Source of the DNA: a beta proteobacterium AAP65
Lineage (GTDB): Bacteria > Pseudomonadota > Gammaproteobacteria > Burkholderiales > Burkholderiaceae_C
Direction of reading: 5' to 3'
DNA: 64,000 nucleotides
Assembly: GCA_001295865.1 (NCBI GenBank)
Contig: LJHW01000043.1
Coordinates: forward strand, 1-64,000
The notes below the pieces were generated by a model, which worked only from the letters and a program-made list of their open reading frames with translations, had not been told where the DNA came from and ran no database searches. The translations under genes were made by a program, and so were the position numbers. Below are positions 8,917 through 17,649 of this stretch, piece after piece (position 1 is the first letter of the stretch; every line of letters starts with the position of its first letter).

Positions 8917-9909
8917 ATGACCCCCGACACCACCCCGGACACGGCCCTCGAAGACCCCCACACCGAACCCCCGCCGCCGGCCTGCGTGATGTGCTTCAAC
9001 GCCAGCGACCCCAGCGGCGCCGGCGGCATGGCCGGTGACGTGGCGACCATCGCCGCCATGGGCGCGCACGCGCTGCCGGTGGTGACCAGCATCGTGATGC
9101 GCGACACCGCCGACACTTTCGACCAGCACGAGATCGACGCCGACGCCGTGGCCGAGCAGGCGCGCACCATTCTCGAAGACGTGACGCTGGCGGGCTGGAA
9201 GGTGGGTTTCCTGGGCAACGCCGACAACGTCAGCGCGGTGGCCGAGGTGCTGAGCGACTACACCGAGATCCCGCTGGTGAGCTACCTGCCCAACCTGAGC
9301 TGGATGGAAGAAGACGCGCTGCAGCCCTACCTCGAAGCTTTCCGCGAGCTCATCCTGCCGGCCACCGAGGTGCTGGTGGGCAGCCACAAGACCCTGCAAG
9401 ACTTTCTGCTGCCCGAGTGGGACAGCGAGCGCCCGCCTTCGGCGCGTGAACTGGCCGTGGCCGCGGGTGAACACGGCACGCGCTATGTGCTGGTCACCGG
9501 CATCATGCTGGTGCCCAAGGCCGCCGGGAAGATGGGCAAGAGCAGCAGCGCCACGCCGCCGCCCGAGCAGTACATCGACAACGTGCTGGCCAGCCCGCAA
9601 GGCGCCATCGCCGGGGAGAAGTTCGAGCGTTTCGACACCAGCTTCCTCGGCGCCGGCGATACCCTGGCCGCCGCGCTGGCCGCGCTGTTGGCGGCCGGCA
9701 GCGAACTGCAGCCCGCCGTGGCCGAAGCGCTGAGCTTCCTCGACCAGAGCCTGGACGCCGGCTTCCGCCCGGGCATGGGCCATGTCGTTCCCGACCGCTT
9801 CTTCTGGGCGCTGCCACCACCGGAAGAAGGCGAAGGCGGCGAAGGCGAGATGCCCGAGACCGAGCCCGAAGATCCGCAGACCAAAAACTCTCCCCGTCGA
9901 GTTCATTGA
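8917..9909 (+). CDS. thiD: ThiD-like hydroxymethylpyrimidine / HMP-phosphate kinase
   Basis: Ribokinase-fold kinase expected to phosphorylate HMP and HMP-P for thiamine synthesis; 330 aa from ATG 8917. The N-terminal substrate motif FNASDPSGAGGMAGD corresponds to the ThiD signature (SDxSGGAGxxAD), and the C-terminal FLGAGDTLAAALAALLA is the anion hole/catalytic GAGDT motif. A Glu-rich tail of about 25 residues follows the domain and is not part of the fold. There is no TPP riboswitch in the 130-nt leader, as far as I can see. Divergent from rubredoxin/pilG and upstream of hemL. Its stop codon is the first triplet of a repeat element. An upstream in-frame start at 8854 is possible but gives a Pro/Arg-rich extension. 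Confidence 0.85.
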   Translation: MTPDTTPDTALEDPHTEPPPPACVMCFNASDPSGAGGMAGDVATIAAMGAHALPVVTSIVMRDTADTFDQHEIDADAVAEQARTILEDVTLAGWKVGFLGNADNVSAVAEVLSDYTEIPLVSYLPNLSWMEEDALQPYLEAFRELILPATEVLVGSHKTLQDFLLPEWDSERPPSARELAVAAGEHGTRYVLVTGIMLVPKAAGKMGKSSSATPPPEQYIDNVLASPQGAIAGEKFERFDTSFLGAGDTLAAALAALLAAGSELQPAVAEALSFLDQSLDAGFRPGMGHVVPDRFFWALPPPEEGEGGEGEMPETEPEDPQTKNSPRRVH

Positions 9910-9998
9910 GCCCCCAAGCTCGCTAGCGCTCGCTGCCCCCCCGAGGGGGCCGCCCGCCGGCGGCCCGGCAGAGCCGGTTCCGCGGCGGGAAGCTTGAT
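9907..9998 (+). repeat. Interspersed double-hairpin repeat, copy 1
   Basis: About 92 bp starting at the thiD stop codon (TGAGCCCCC) and ending at CTTGATC just before hemL. It contains two short stem-loops: CCCCC/GGGGG around 9936-9949 and CCGGC-AGA-GCCGG around 9965-9977. A second, clearly related copy lies at 26507-26595. Similar GC-rich intergenic repeats are known to me from Burkholderiales genomes, but the function is not established. Confidence 0.75.
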
Positions 9999-10012
9999 CA
10001 AATTGGATAACC

Positions 10013-11311
10013 ATGGCTACGAACGAAGAACTCTTTGCCCGCGCGCAGCGCGTCATCCCCGGCGGCGTGAATTCGCCGGTGCGCGCCTTTCGCGCCGTCG
10101 GCGGCACGCCGCGTTTCATCCAGCGCGGCCAGGGCGCCTACATCTGGGACGCCGAAGGCCAGAAGTACGTTGACTACATCGGCAGCTGGGGCCCGATGAT
10201 CCTGGGCCACGGCCACCCGGCGGTGGTGGACGCGGTGCAGAAGGCGCTGCTTGACGGTTTCAGCTTCGGCGCGCCCACCGAGCGCGAGATCGAACTCGCC
10301 GAAGCCATCATCGCCCTGGTGCCCGGCTGCGAGATGGTGCGCCTGGTCAGCAGCGGCACCGAAGCCGGCATGAGCGCGCTGCGCCTGGCGCGCGGCGCCA
10401 CCGGCCGCGCGAAGTTCATCAAGTTCGAGGGCTGTTACCACGGCCATGCCGACCCGCTGCTGGTGAAGGCCGGCTCGGGCCTGGCGACCTTCGGTTTCCC
10501 CACCAGCGCCGGCGTGCCGGACGACGTGGTCAAGCACACGCTGGTGCTGCCCTACAACGACATCCCGGCGCTGGAAGCCGCCTTCGCCGAGCACGGCCGT
10601 GAGCTGGCCTGCGTGATGATCGAGCCCATCGCCGGCAACATGAACTTCGTGCGCGCCAGCCTCCCCTTCATGACGCGGCTGCGCGAGCTGTGCACGCAGC
10701 ACGGCGCGATGCTGGTGTTCGACGAGGTGATGTCGGGCTTCCGCGTCGCCCTGGGCGGCGCACACAGCCTCTTCCAGCAGTGGATCCCGGGCTTCAAGGC
10801 CGATGTTTTCGTGTTCGGCAAGGTCATCGGCGGCGGCATGCCGCTGGCGGCCTTTGGCGCGAGCAAAGAAGTGATGAGCCAGCTCGCGCCGCTGGGCCCG
10901 GTCTACCAGGCCGGCACGCTGAGCGGCAACCCGGTGGCCACGGCCTGCGGCCTGGCCACGCTGAAAGAGATCACCAAGCCCGGTTTCTACGAGGCCCTGG
11001 GCGCCCGCACCACCGCGCTGGTGCAGGGCTTGGAAGCGGTGGCGAAGGACGTGGGCGTGCCCATGGTCGGCGACAGCCTGGGCGGCATGTTCGGCTTCTT
11101 CTTCGAGCCCACGCTGCCGCAGAACTACGCCACCGTGATGGCCACCGACAAGGAGCGCTTCAACCGCTTCTTCCACGGCATGCTGCAGCGGGGTGTCTAC
11201 CTCGCGCCGGCGCTCTACGAGGCGGGTTTTGTCAGCGCCGCGCACACGCAGGCCGACATCGACCACACGCTGCAGGCCGCGCGTGAATCGCTGCTCGCGC
11301 TGAAGAACTGA
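10013..11311 (+). CDS. hemL: Glutamate-1-semialdehyde 2,1-aminomutase
   Basis: PLP enzyme making 5-aminolevulinate from glutamate-1-semialdehyde, the C5 route to heme; 432 aa, the usual length. The start [20 protein letters not shown] is characteristic. [16 protein letters not shown] carries the PLP Lys270, YHGHAD and [18 protein letters not shown] are phosphate/PLP-binding motifs, and [11 protein letters not shown] contains the PLP-N1 Asp. It begins 14 nt after the repeat element that follows thiD and is followed after 4 nt by a zinc-ribbon gene. Nothing is missing or odd in the reading frame. Confidence 0.97.
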   Translation: MATNEELFARAQRVIPGGVNSPVRAFRAVGGTPRFIQRGQGAYIWDAEGQKYVDYIGSWGPMILGHGHPAVVDAVQKALLDGFSFGAPTEREIELAEAIIALVPGCEMVRLVSSGTEAGMSALRLARGATGRAKFIKFEGCYHGHADPLLVKAGSGLATFGFPTSAGVPDDVVKHTLVLPYNDIPALEAAFAEHGRELACVMIEPIAGNMNFVRASLPFMTRLRELCTQHGAMLVFDEVMSGFRVALGGAHSLFQQWIPGFKADVFVFGKVIGGGMPLAAFGASKEVMSQLAPLGPVYQAGTLSGNPVATACGLATLKEITKPGFYEALGARTTALVQGLEAVAKDVGVPMVGDSLGGMFGFFFEPTLPQNYATVMATDKERFNRFFHGMLQRGVYLAPALYEAGFVSAAHTQADIDHTLQAARESLLALKN

Positions 11312-11315
11312 GGCT

Positions 11316-12275
11316 TTGAACGCCCCGGCCGGCGCCGCGCTGGCCTGCCGCAACTGCGGGCAGGCGCTGCGCGTGCTGGCCCTGCAAGGCCACTACGGCC
11401 GCGCGCTGGAGATCGACCTCTGCGCGCCCTGCCACCTGCTGTGGTTCGACGCCATCGAAGGCGCGCAGCTCGCCGGCCCTTCGCTGCTGCAACTGGTGGG
11501 CGAGATGGCACAGGCGCAGAGCCTGCCGCACACGCCGCTCAAGCCCCAGCTCGGCTGCCTGCGCTGCGCCGGGCCGCTGAACACGGTCCACAACCCCAGC
11601 CGTTTCGGCGCTTCGCTGCAGCTCGAATGTGCGCAGCGGCACGGCGCCTGGCAGAGCTTCGGCCAGTTCCTGCAACAGAAGGGCCTGGTGCGGACCATGA
11701 GCTCGGCCGACCGCCACCGCGCGCTGCAGCGCGACGGCAGCCTGCACTGCGTGAACTGCGGCGGCAGCCTCGGGCAGGACGACAGGGTGTGTTCCTGGTG
11801 CACCTCAGTACCGGCGGTGGTGGACGTGGCCCGCCTGGCCCTGGCGCTCGACCCCGAAGGCGCCACGCGCCAGCATGCCGTGCACCGCCAGCGCGGCGAG
11901 GCCGGCGCCTTGTCTTGCGCGGCCTGCGGCGCGGCGCAGCCGGCCGATGGCGGCTGGGCCTGCACGAGCTGCGGTGCCACGCTCACGGCGCCCGGGCTGG
12001 CCGAGGCGCACCGGCAGGTCAGCGCACTCGGCCCGGCGCTGCGGGCCCACGCCGAACGCCCGGCGCCGCACGTGGTGGCCGAGCGCCTGGCGCGCCAGCA
12101 GCCCGCACTGCAGCGCCAGCGCGACCGCGCGCGCGAGATGCAGACCGAGGCCGACCAGGCCTCAGGCCGCGTGCCGCGCCAAGAGCGCGAGGGCTGGTTC
12201 GATATCGAGGTGATCGGCCTGGCGGTCGACCTGCTGCGCTGGGCGGCGCGGCTGTTCTCGCGGCTGTGGCATTAA
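11316..12275 (+). CDS. Protein with four zinc ribbons, unknown function (TTG start)
   Basis: A 319-aa protein beginning with TTG only 4 nt after the hemL stop. Cysteine pairs define four putative zinc sites: C11/C14/C36/C39, C81/C84/C105/H109, C145/C148/C159/C162 and C201/C204/C216/C219. The C-terminal third is helical and charged, ending in an amphipathic or weakly hydrophobic stretch (residues about 300-319, rich in Leu, Trp and Arg) that could contact the membrane. There is no signal peptide or catalytic motif. Tight linkage to hemL suggests co-expression. I do not recognise a characterised homologue. Confidence 0.85.
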   Translation: MNAPAGAALACRNCGQALRVLALQGHYGRALEIDLCAPCHLLWFDAIEGAQLAGPSLLQLVGEMAQAQSLPHTPLKPQLGCLRCAGPLNTVHNPSRFGASLQLECAQRHGAWQSFGQFLQQKGLVRTMSSADRHRALQRDGSLHCVNCGGSLGQDDRVCSWCTSVPAVVDVARLALALDPEGATRQHAVHRQRGEAGALSCAACGAAQPADGGWACTSCGATLTAPGLAEAHRQVSALGPALRAHAERPAPHVVAERLARQQPALQRQRDRAREMQTEADQASGRVPRQEREGWFDIEVIGLAVDLLRWAARLFSRLWH

Positions 12276-12304
12276 GCGGCGGGCAGGCCGCGCTTCAGTT
12301 CCCA

Positions 12305-12321
12305 GCCGGCTTCAAGCCGGC
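12305..12321. terminator. Stem-loop at convergent gene ends
   Basis: GCCGGCT-TCA-AGCCGGC, a 7-bp stem with a 3-nt loop overlapping the stop codon of the DUF6152 gene and lying 30 nt past the zinc-ribbon gene. There is no T-run on either side, so it is at best a weak or Rho-assisted terminator. Confidence 0.25.
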
Positions 12322-12788
12322 GAAGACCGCAGCCCGTAGGCCTTGCCGCCCACGAACACGTACTCGGCGCGCAGGATGGGCTCGCCCTTCTCCTCGGCGA
12401 AGGTGAAGCCCAGCACCGCAACGCGGTCGCCGTTCTTGATCTCGGGCACGCCCCAGGTGTTCATGCGCGACAGCGGCGCCAGCTCCACCTGCCAGCGGCG
12501 GTCTTTGCGCGTGGGCAGCTGCGCCGCCTGCAGCAGCGCCGCGCCGTCGACCCGCGCGCTCTGTGCCGGCATTGCACGCGTGGCCAGGTCGGCGGGCAGT
12601 TTCAGCTCGGCCGGCAACTCCAGTTCCAGCTCGGTGTGCGGGTTGGCCCAGCGCACCTTGGCGGCCGTGCCTTCCAGGTAGATCGGGCGCTTCTGGTCGA
12701 AGCTGCTCCAGCCGTGGTGGGCCCAGGCCGGCAGTGCGCTGAGCGTGAGACCGGCCGTGCCGGCGGTGATGAAGTGGCGGCGTTGCAT
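12312..12788 (-). CDS. DUF6152 family exported protein
   Basis: 158 aa from ATG 12788, preceded by a strong AGGAGGA ribosome site 7 nt upstream, which rules out the longer in-frame start. The N-terminus MQRRHFITAGTAGLTLSA...AWA is a signal peptide with an RR-x-F-I pattern, so Tat export is possible. The mature protein starts with HHGWSSF and contains GTAAKVRWANPHTEL, typical of the DUF6152 family, whose members occur as small periplasmic proteins beside DUF6644 membrane proteins. The function is unknown; nothing suggests catalysis. It forms a probable two-gene operon with the upstream DUF6644 gene. Confidence 0.8.
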   Translation of the reverse strand: MQRRHFITAGTAGLTLSALPAWAHHGWSSFDQKRPIYLEGTAAKVRWANPHTELELELPAELKLPADLATRAMPAQSARVDGAALLQAAQLPTRKDRRWQVELAPLSRMNTWGVPEIKNGDRVAVLGFTFAEEKGEPILRAEYVFVGGKAYGLRSSPA

Positions 12789-12820
12789 GCGGTGTCCTCC
12801 TGGATGCTTGGAGCCTGGGT

Positions 12821-13261
12821 TCAGGTGTAGGCGATGAAACGGCCGCAGATGATGGCCCCCAGCCACAACCCCAGCGACAGCGCGGTTTGCACCCGCGCAA
12901 AACCGTCGTTCAGCGCCAGGCTGCCGCGGGCATGAAAAAACGCAGCGTTCAGCCCGGCCAGCGACACCAGGCCCAGCTTCAGCAGGAAGGCGCGGTTGCC
13001 CAGCATCTCGTTGGGCTGCGCGGCAAACAGCAGCAGGCCGCTCAGCGCTACCAGGCCAAAACCCGCCACGGTCACAGGCAGCGCCAGCCGCGCCAACGCG
13101 CGAAGCGGCAGCTCCTGGCCTGCGCCCCAGACCCGCAGTTCCACCAGCACCAGGCTGCCCAGCAGCAGCGCGATGCCGACGGTGTGTACTGCCTCCAGCG
13201 CCGGGTAGGCCCAGGGGTGGGTGGCCAGGGCCGTGAAACCGTCAATGCGGGGGAAGTCCAT
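12821..13261 (-). CDS. DUF6644-like small integral membrane protein
   Basis: 146 aa with about four hydrophobic segments: residues about 23-42, 58-80, 93-108 and 125-143. His-containing helices (HPWAYPALEAVHTVG) resemble membrane cytochrome-like folds, but heme binding is only a guess. ATG 13261 is preferred; a TTG two codons upstream is possible. The gene lies 32 nt upstream of the DUF6152 gene on the same strand, and this pairing recurs in betaproteobacteria. It is divergent from mpl with under 40 bp between them, so the two promoters must overlap or abut. Confidence 0.75.
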   Translation of the reverse strand: MDFPRIDGFTALATHPWAYPALEAVHTVGIALLLGSLVLVELRVWGAGQELPLRALARLALPVTVAGFGLVALSGLLLFAAQPNEMLGNRAFLLKLGLVSLAGLNAAFFHARGSLALNDGFARVQTALSLGLWLGAIICGRFIAYT

Positions 13262-13299
13262 CAGCAAGTGGGCAGGATGCGCTACCTAGAATGACCGGC

Positions 13300-14658
13300 A
13301 TGCATCTTCACATCCTTGGCATCTGCGGCACCTTCATGGGGGGACTGGCGGCGCTGGCCCGCGAAGCCGGCCACCGCGTGACCGGCTGCGACGCCGGCGT
13401 CTACCCGCCCATGAGCGACCAGCTGCGCGCGCTCGGCATCGATCTCATCGAAGGCTTCGGCGCCGAGCAACTCGCGCTGGAGCCCGACGTGTTCGTCATC
13501 GGCAACGTGGTCTCGCGCGGCAACCCGCTGATGGAGGCGATTCTTGACGCCGGCGCGCGCTACACCAGCGGCCCGCAGTGGCTGGCCGAGAACGTGCTGC
13601 AGGGCCGGCATGTGCTGGCCGTGGCCGGCACGCACGGCAAAACGACGACCACCTCGATGCTGGCCTGGGTCCTCGAACACGCCGGCTTGCAGCCGGGTTT
13701 CCTGGTGGGCGGGGTGCCGCTGAACTTCGGGGTCTCCGCACGTCTCGGCTCGGGCAGCACCTTCGTCATCGAAGCCGACGAGTACGACACCGCGCTCTTC
13801 GACAAGCGCAGCAAGTTCGTGCACTACCGGCCGCGCACCGCCATCCTGAACAACCTGGAACACGACCACGCCGACATCTTCCCCGACCTGGCGGCCATCG
13901 AGACGCAGTTCCACCACCTCGTGCGCACCGTGCCGGCCAGCGGCCGGCTGGTGGTGAACGCGCGCGAAGAATCGCTGCAGCGTGTGCTGGCGCGCGGTTG
14001 CTGGAGCGAGGTGCAGCGGTTCGGCACCAAGCGCGAAGAGCCGGGCGGCCTGTGCGCGCGCGGCGAGCCGCAGAGCTTCGACGTGCTGCGCGGCAGCCTC
14101 AAGCTGGGCCGCGTGGAATGGGCGCTGCTGGGCGAGCACAACCAGATGAACGCGCTGGCCGCCATCGGCGCGGCCGAACACGTGGGCGTGGCGCCGGATG
14201 TCGCCTGCGCCGCGCTGGCCAGCTTCCATAACGTGCGCCGCCGGCTGGAACTGCGCGGCGAGGCCGCCGGTGTGAAGGTCTACGACGACTTCGCCCACCA
14301 CCCCACGGCCATGCGCACCACGGTCGACGGCCTGCGCCGCAAGGTGGGCCACGGCGCGCGCATCCTGGCGGTGTTCGAGCCGCGCTCCAACACCATGAAG
14401 CTGGGCGCGATGAAGGCGCAGCTGCCCTGGGCGCTGGAAGAAGCCGACCTCAGCTTCTGCCTGCAAGGCAACTACGGCTGGAGCGCGGCCGAAGCGCTGG
14501 CGCCGCTGGGCGCGAACGCTGTGGTCAAGGACCAGCTCGATGGGCTGGTGGCGGCCATCGCACAGGCCGCGATGCCCGGCGACCACGTGCTGTGCATGAG
14601 CAACGGCGGCTTCGGCGGCATTCACGACCGGCTGTTGAAGGCGCTGGCCACCCGCTGA
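13300..14658 (+). CDS. mpl: Mpl, UDP-MurNAc:L-Ala-gamma-D-Glu-mDAP ligase (murein recycling)
   Basis: Cytoplasmic Mur-family ligase that attaches recycled murein tripeptide to UDP-MurNAc. The N-terminus HLHILGICGTFMGGLAALAR is the Mpl/MurC nucleotide-binding loop, and the ATP loop is GTHGKTTTTS at about 110-119. Further motifs are EADEYDTALFDKRSKF, NLEHDHADIF (specific to Mpl) and YDDFAHHPTA. Length is 452 aa, usual for the family. ATG 13300 fits homologues; an ATG 9 nt earlier (13291) is possible. No Shine-Dalgarno sequence precedes either; a TAGAAT hexamer lies 7 nt upstream of 13300. It is convergent with the first metalloprotease gene. Confidence 0.95.
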   Translation: MHLHILGICGTFMGGLAALAREAGHRVTGCDAGVYPPMSDQLRALGIDLIEGFGAEQLALEPDVFVIGNVVSRGNPLMEAILDAGARYTSGPQWLAENVLQGRHVLAVAGTHGKTTTTSMLAWVLEHAGLQPGFLVGGVPLNFGVSARLGSGSTFVIEADEYDTALFDKRSKFVHYRPRTAILNNLEHDHADIFPDLAAIETQFHHLVRTVPASGRLVVNAREESLQRVLARGCWSEVQRFGTKREEPGGLCARGEPQSFDVLRGSLKLGRVEWALLGEHNQMNALAAIGAAEHVGVAPDVACAALASFHNVRRRLELRGEAAGVKVYDDFAHHPTAMRTTVDGLRRKVGHGARILAVFEPRSNTMKLGAMKAQLPWALEEADLSFCLQGNYGWSAAEALAPLGANAVVKDQLDGLVAAIAQAAMPGDHVLCMSNGGFGGIHDRLLKALATR

Positions 14659-14682
14659 CAGCGGGGGCCAGCGGGCGCGGCC

Positions 14683-17430
14683 TCAGCCGCGTTGCAGGGT
14701 GGCGCGCAGGGCCTCGGTGACGAGCGCCAGCGCATCTTCCAGGTGCGCGCGGTCTTCCACCGCCATGCCGGCCTTCTTGCCCAGCGCGCTGCGCAGCTGG
14801 CCCTGCAGGTCGACGGCTTGCAGACGCGCCAGGCTCACGGCGTCGGCCGGCGTGCCGGCGGCCGGGCGCGTCAGCACGGTCTGCAGGCGGCGCAGGTGTT
14901 CACGCTGCAGGCTGCGGCGCAGCGCGTCGGTGGGCTTGCCGGTCTTGAGCTCGCTCCACACGGCAGCCTGCAGCGTGCCGTACACCTCGTTGAGGCTGAG
15001 GGCGCTCTTGCGCTGCGCCGCGGGCAGGTACTGCGGCAGGTCGAGCAGGCGGCGGGCGGTGCCGGGGCTCATCAGGCGGTCCAGCGTCTGCGTGTGCAGG
15101 GCCAGCACGGCCTGCGGCACGCTCAACGGGCCGGTGCGCTGCCACTCGATGTAGTCCTGCTGCAGGCTCTGCAGGAACTCAGGCCTGAAGCTGAAGCTGT
15201 CGTTGCTGAAGAGCTCCTGCGTCAGGAAACGCAGCGCGGCGCGCTGCTGCACCGGGTCCACCGGGCGGAAGGCGGCACGGCCGCTGCCGGGCTGGTCGCG
15301 GTCGGTGTGCATGCCGCCCACGTACTTGGCGGCCATCACCGGCAGCGTGCCCACCTGGCGGAAACCGGCCAGCAGGCTGCGGCGTGCGCGTTCGGGGTCG
15401 TCGCCGGCTTGCGGCTGGCGCGCCTGGACACGCGTCCACAGTTCCTTGCTCAGTTGCAGGCGGCGCTGGGCGTAGGCCAGCGGGCTGTCGCCGAGGTCGC
15501 GCTGGTTCACCAGCGGGTCGATGCCGTCGGGGCCGACATCACCGTCGTCGCTGAAGGCCAGGCGTTTGTCGGTGCGGCTGCGCTCGGCGATGGCCTTCAG
15601 CTCCTCGGCCGACTTCACGGGCTTGTAGCCGTACTCGATGGCGTAGAGGTCGTAGGCGCCCAGCGTGACCATGTTCATCTCGGTCTTGGGCTCGCCCTGC
15701 AGCGGCAGGTTGAAGGCGTTGTAGTCCATCACCGAGCCGCTGATGCCCTCGCGCGTGACGAAGGCGGTGTCCTTCAGCTGATCCCGCGTGATGGTGGTGC
15801 TGGCCTTGAAGTTGTGGCGCAGACCCAAGGTGTGGCCGACCTCGTGGGTGATGACGTCCTTGATGTAGTTCTGCACGAAGCGCTCGGTCTCGGGCGTGTC
15901 GGGGTCGAGTTCACCGCGGGCTTCCATCAGGTCGAGCGCGAAGCCGAGTTCGTCACCCGCGTCCAGCGCGTAGGTGCAGTGCGCGTGGCCCTGGCCCAGC
16001 GCATCCAGCCCGGCTTTCCAGGCCGGCACTTCGCTGCTGCCCAGCGGGGTGGCCGTGCCGCTGGTGCCGTAGAGGTCGTCGCGCACGAGGCGGCGGCCAC
16101 CGCGGCCGAAGACATCGCTCATGCGGATGTCGGCGTCGAAGATTTCGCCGGTGCGCGGGTCGCTGTGGCTGGGGCCCTGGGCAAAACCGACATCGGCGCC
16201 GAGGAACCAACGGATGGAGGCATGGCGTGCGTCCATCAGGTCGAAGCTGGCGTCGTCGGGCTGCTGCTTGGCGACCACGGCGTTCTTGAAGCCGATGCGC
16301 TCGAAGGCCTTGTTCCACTCCAGGATGCCCTCTTCCACGGCCTTGCGATAACGCGCCGGGATGTTGCGGTCCATCCAGAAGGTGATGGGCTGCACCGGCT
16401 CGCTCATCGCGGCGTTCGGGTCTTTTTTGTCGAGGCGCCAGCGCTTGATGTTGTGCACCTTGGCGTTGACGCGCACGTCGTCGGAGAGGTCGGTGTAGCT
16501 GTCGGTGAAGTAGCCCACGCGCGGGTCGGCGGCGCGCGGCGTCATGGGCTGCGCCGGCAGTTCACGCAGGTTGTAGACGAAGGTGACGAAGAGGCTGCGC
16601 GCATCGGGCGTGAACTGCGGCGGCAGCGTGGGCGCCGGCGCGGTGGCGCCGGGCGGCAGCATGGGCGGCGCCGGGATGCGCGGCACTGCGTAGTGCACCT
16701 TGGCCGAGAGTGTGGTCAGGCCGGCCTCGGTGCGCACGTTCTGGAAAAAGGAGTTGGCGCGGTCGGGCGCGTAAGGCAGGCGGAAGGCACGCTCCAGCGC
16801 GGTGCCGTAGCCGGCCAGGTCGGCCAGCAGCAGGCTGGCGTCGATCAGCACCGACTTGCGCTCGGGGTGCTCGGCGCTGGCCACGGGCCCGCTGGCGATC
16901 AGGCTCTCGCTGAAGCCCTGCACCACGGCGCGCGCGTTGGCGCCGTCGCGCTCGGCGCGGAAGCCGGTCTGCCGCGCCACCATCTGCATCTGGTTGCCGG
17001 TGCGGCGGAACTCGACCATCCAGCGCGGGCCCATCTGGCTGGCGTAGAGGCCGCGTTCACCCACCGATTCGGCGATGTTCACGCTGAAGAGCATGGGGCG
17101 GCCGAGCTGCTCTTTGCCGATCTCCAGCCAGAGTTTTTCGTTCTTGCGCCAGACGGGCACGAAGCCCTCGCTGCGCTGGGCGTCCTTGATGACTTCGGCA
17201 AAGGGACGCGGGGCCGTGGGGTCGGGGCGGGCGGCGCCCGGCGCGGCGGCAGCGCCGGGTGCGGCGCCCGGCGCGCGGGCCGCGGCGCTGGCCGGCGGCG
17301 TGGCCGTCTGCGCCACGGGCGCAGTGGCGGTGGGCACCGGGCCGGTGGCGCAGGCGCTCAGGCTGAGCACGGTCAACGCGGCCGAGGCCAGCAGGGTCAG
17401 GCGGGGGGTGGTGCGTGCAGAAGAGCTCAT
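14683..17430 (-). CDS. Secreted metzincin-like zinc metalloprotease, probable lipoprotein (paralogue 1)
   Basis: A 915-aa exported protein. The signal peptide ends in a lipobox-like LSAC (residues about 23-26), then an Ala/Pro-rich linker leads to a large domain of the DUF5117/DUF5118-containing zinc-dependent metalloprotease family. The active site is HEVGHTLGLRH: His529, Glu530, His533 and His539, the extended HExxHxxGxxH zinc motif. GSVMDYNAFNLP downstream resembles a metzincin Met-turn. It probably acts in the periplasm or at the outer membrane; no substrate can be inferred. It is divergent from a full paralogue at 17650, sharing architecture and motifs, which implies local duplication and inversion. 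Confidence 0.88.
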   Translation of the reverse strand: MSSSARTTPRLTLLASAALTVLSLSACATGPVPTATAPVAQTATPPASAAARAPGAAPGAAAAPGAARPDPTAPRPFAEVIKDAQRSEGFVPVWRKNEKLWLEIGKEQLGRPMLFSVNIAESVGERGLYASQMGPRWMVEFRRTGNQMQMVARQTGFRAERDGANARAVVQGFSESLIASGPVASAEHPERKSVLIDASLLLADLAGYGTALERAFRLPYAPDRANSFFQNVRTEAGLTTLSAKVHYAVPRIPAPPMLPPGATAPAPTLPPQFTPDARSLFVTFVYNLRELPAQPMTPRAADPRVGYFTDSYTDLSDDVRVNAKVHNIKRWRLDKKDPNAAMSEPVQPITFWMDRNIPARYRKAVEEGILEWNKAFERIGFKNAVVAKQQPDDASFDLMDARHASIRWFLGADVGFAQGPSHSDPRTGEIFDADIRMSDVFGRGGRRLVRDDLYGTSGTATPLGSSEVPAWKAGLDALGQGHAHCTYALDAGDELGFALDLMEARGELDPDTPETERFVQNYIKDVITHEVGHTLGLRHNFKASTTITRDQLKDTAFVTREGISGSVMDYNAFNLPLQGEPKTEMNMVTLGAYDLYAIEYGYKPVKSAEELKAIAERSRTDKRLAFSDDGDVGPDGIDPLVNQRDLGDSPLAYAQRRLQLSKELWTRVQARQPQAGDDPERARRSLLAGFRQVGTLPVMAAKYVGGMHTDRDQPGSGRAAFRPVDPVQQRAALRFLTQELFSNDSFSFRPEFLQSLQQDYIEWQRTGPLSVPQAVLALHTQTLDRLMSPGTARRLLDLPQYLPAAQRKSALSLNEVYGTLQAAVWSELKTGKPTDALRRSLQREHLRRLQTVLTRPAAGTPADAVSLARLQAVDLQGQLRSALGKKAGMAVEDRAHLEDALALVTEALRATLQRG

Positions 17431-17484
17431 GGCCGGCCAGGGAGTGACTGATGAAGCGGCGCATTCTGGCCCTGCCCGCCGGGC

Positions 17485-17514
17485 GCCGGCCCCCGTATCT
17501 GCGCGGGGGCCGGC
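17485..17514. promoter_or_regulatory. Perfect 11-bp stem-loop between divergent protease genes
   Basis: GCCGGCCCCCG (17485-17495), 8-nt loop, CGGGGGCCGGC (17504-17514). It lies in the 219-bp gap between two divergent genes, so a terminator has no obvious purpose here. It could be an operator or a 5'-leader structure of the minus gene. The rest of the gap holds no recognisable promoter that I trust. Confidence 0.5.
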
Positions 17515-17649
17515 ACCCGGTGTGCCGCGAGCGCCACGGCCCCTTGCCGTTCAAGCCGCGGCAAGGCCGTTTCGTCGCACCGCGTGCATCGCCGGGCCAA
17601 CTTGCGCTAGCGTCCCGCGCTTCTTTTGGCACCACCCGGAACGCACCCC

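Noticed and set aside
9911-9950. The CCCCCCCGAGGGGG hairpin as a simple thiD terminator
   Set aside because: No U-run follows, and the same structure recurs inside a longer repeat at 26507, so it is better treated as part of that element.
14676-14691. Hairpin CGCGGC-CTCA-GCCGCG at the mpl/protease convergent junction
   Set aside because: Only 6 bp, overlaps a stop codon and has no T-run; such stems are expected by chance at this GC content.
14692-17451. A 919-codon plus-strand frame opposite the first metalloprotease
   Set aside because: Shadow of the minus-strand gene, which has a lipobox, HExxHxxGxxH and Met-turn.
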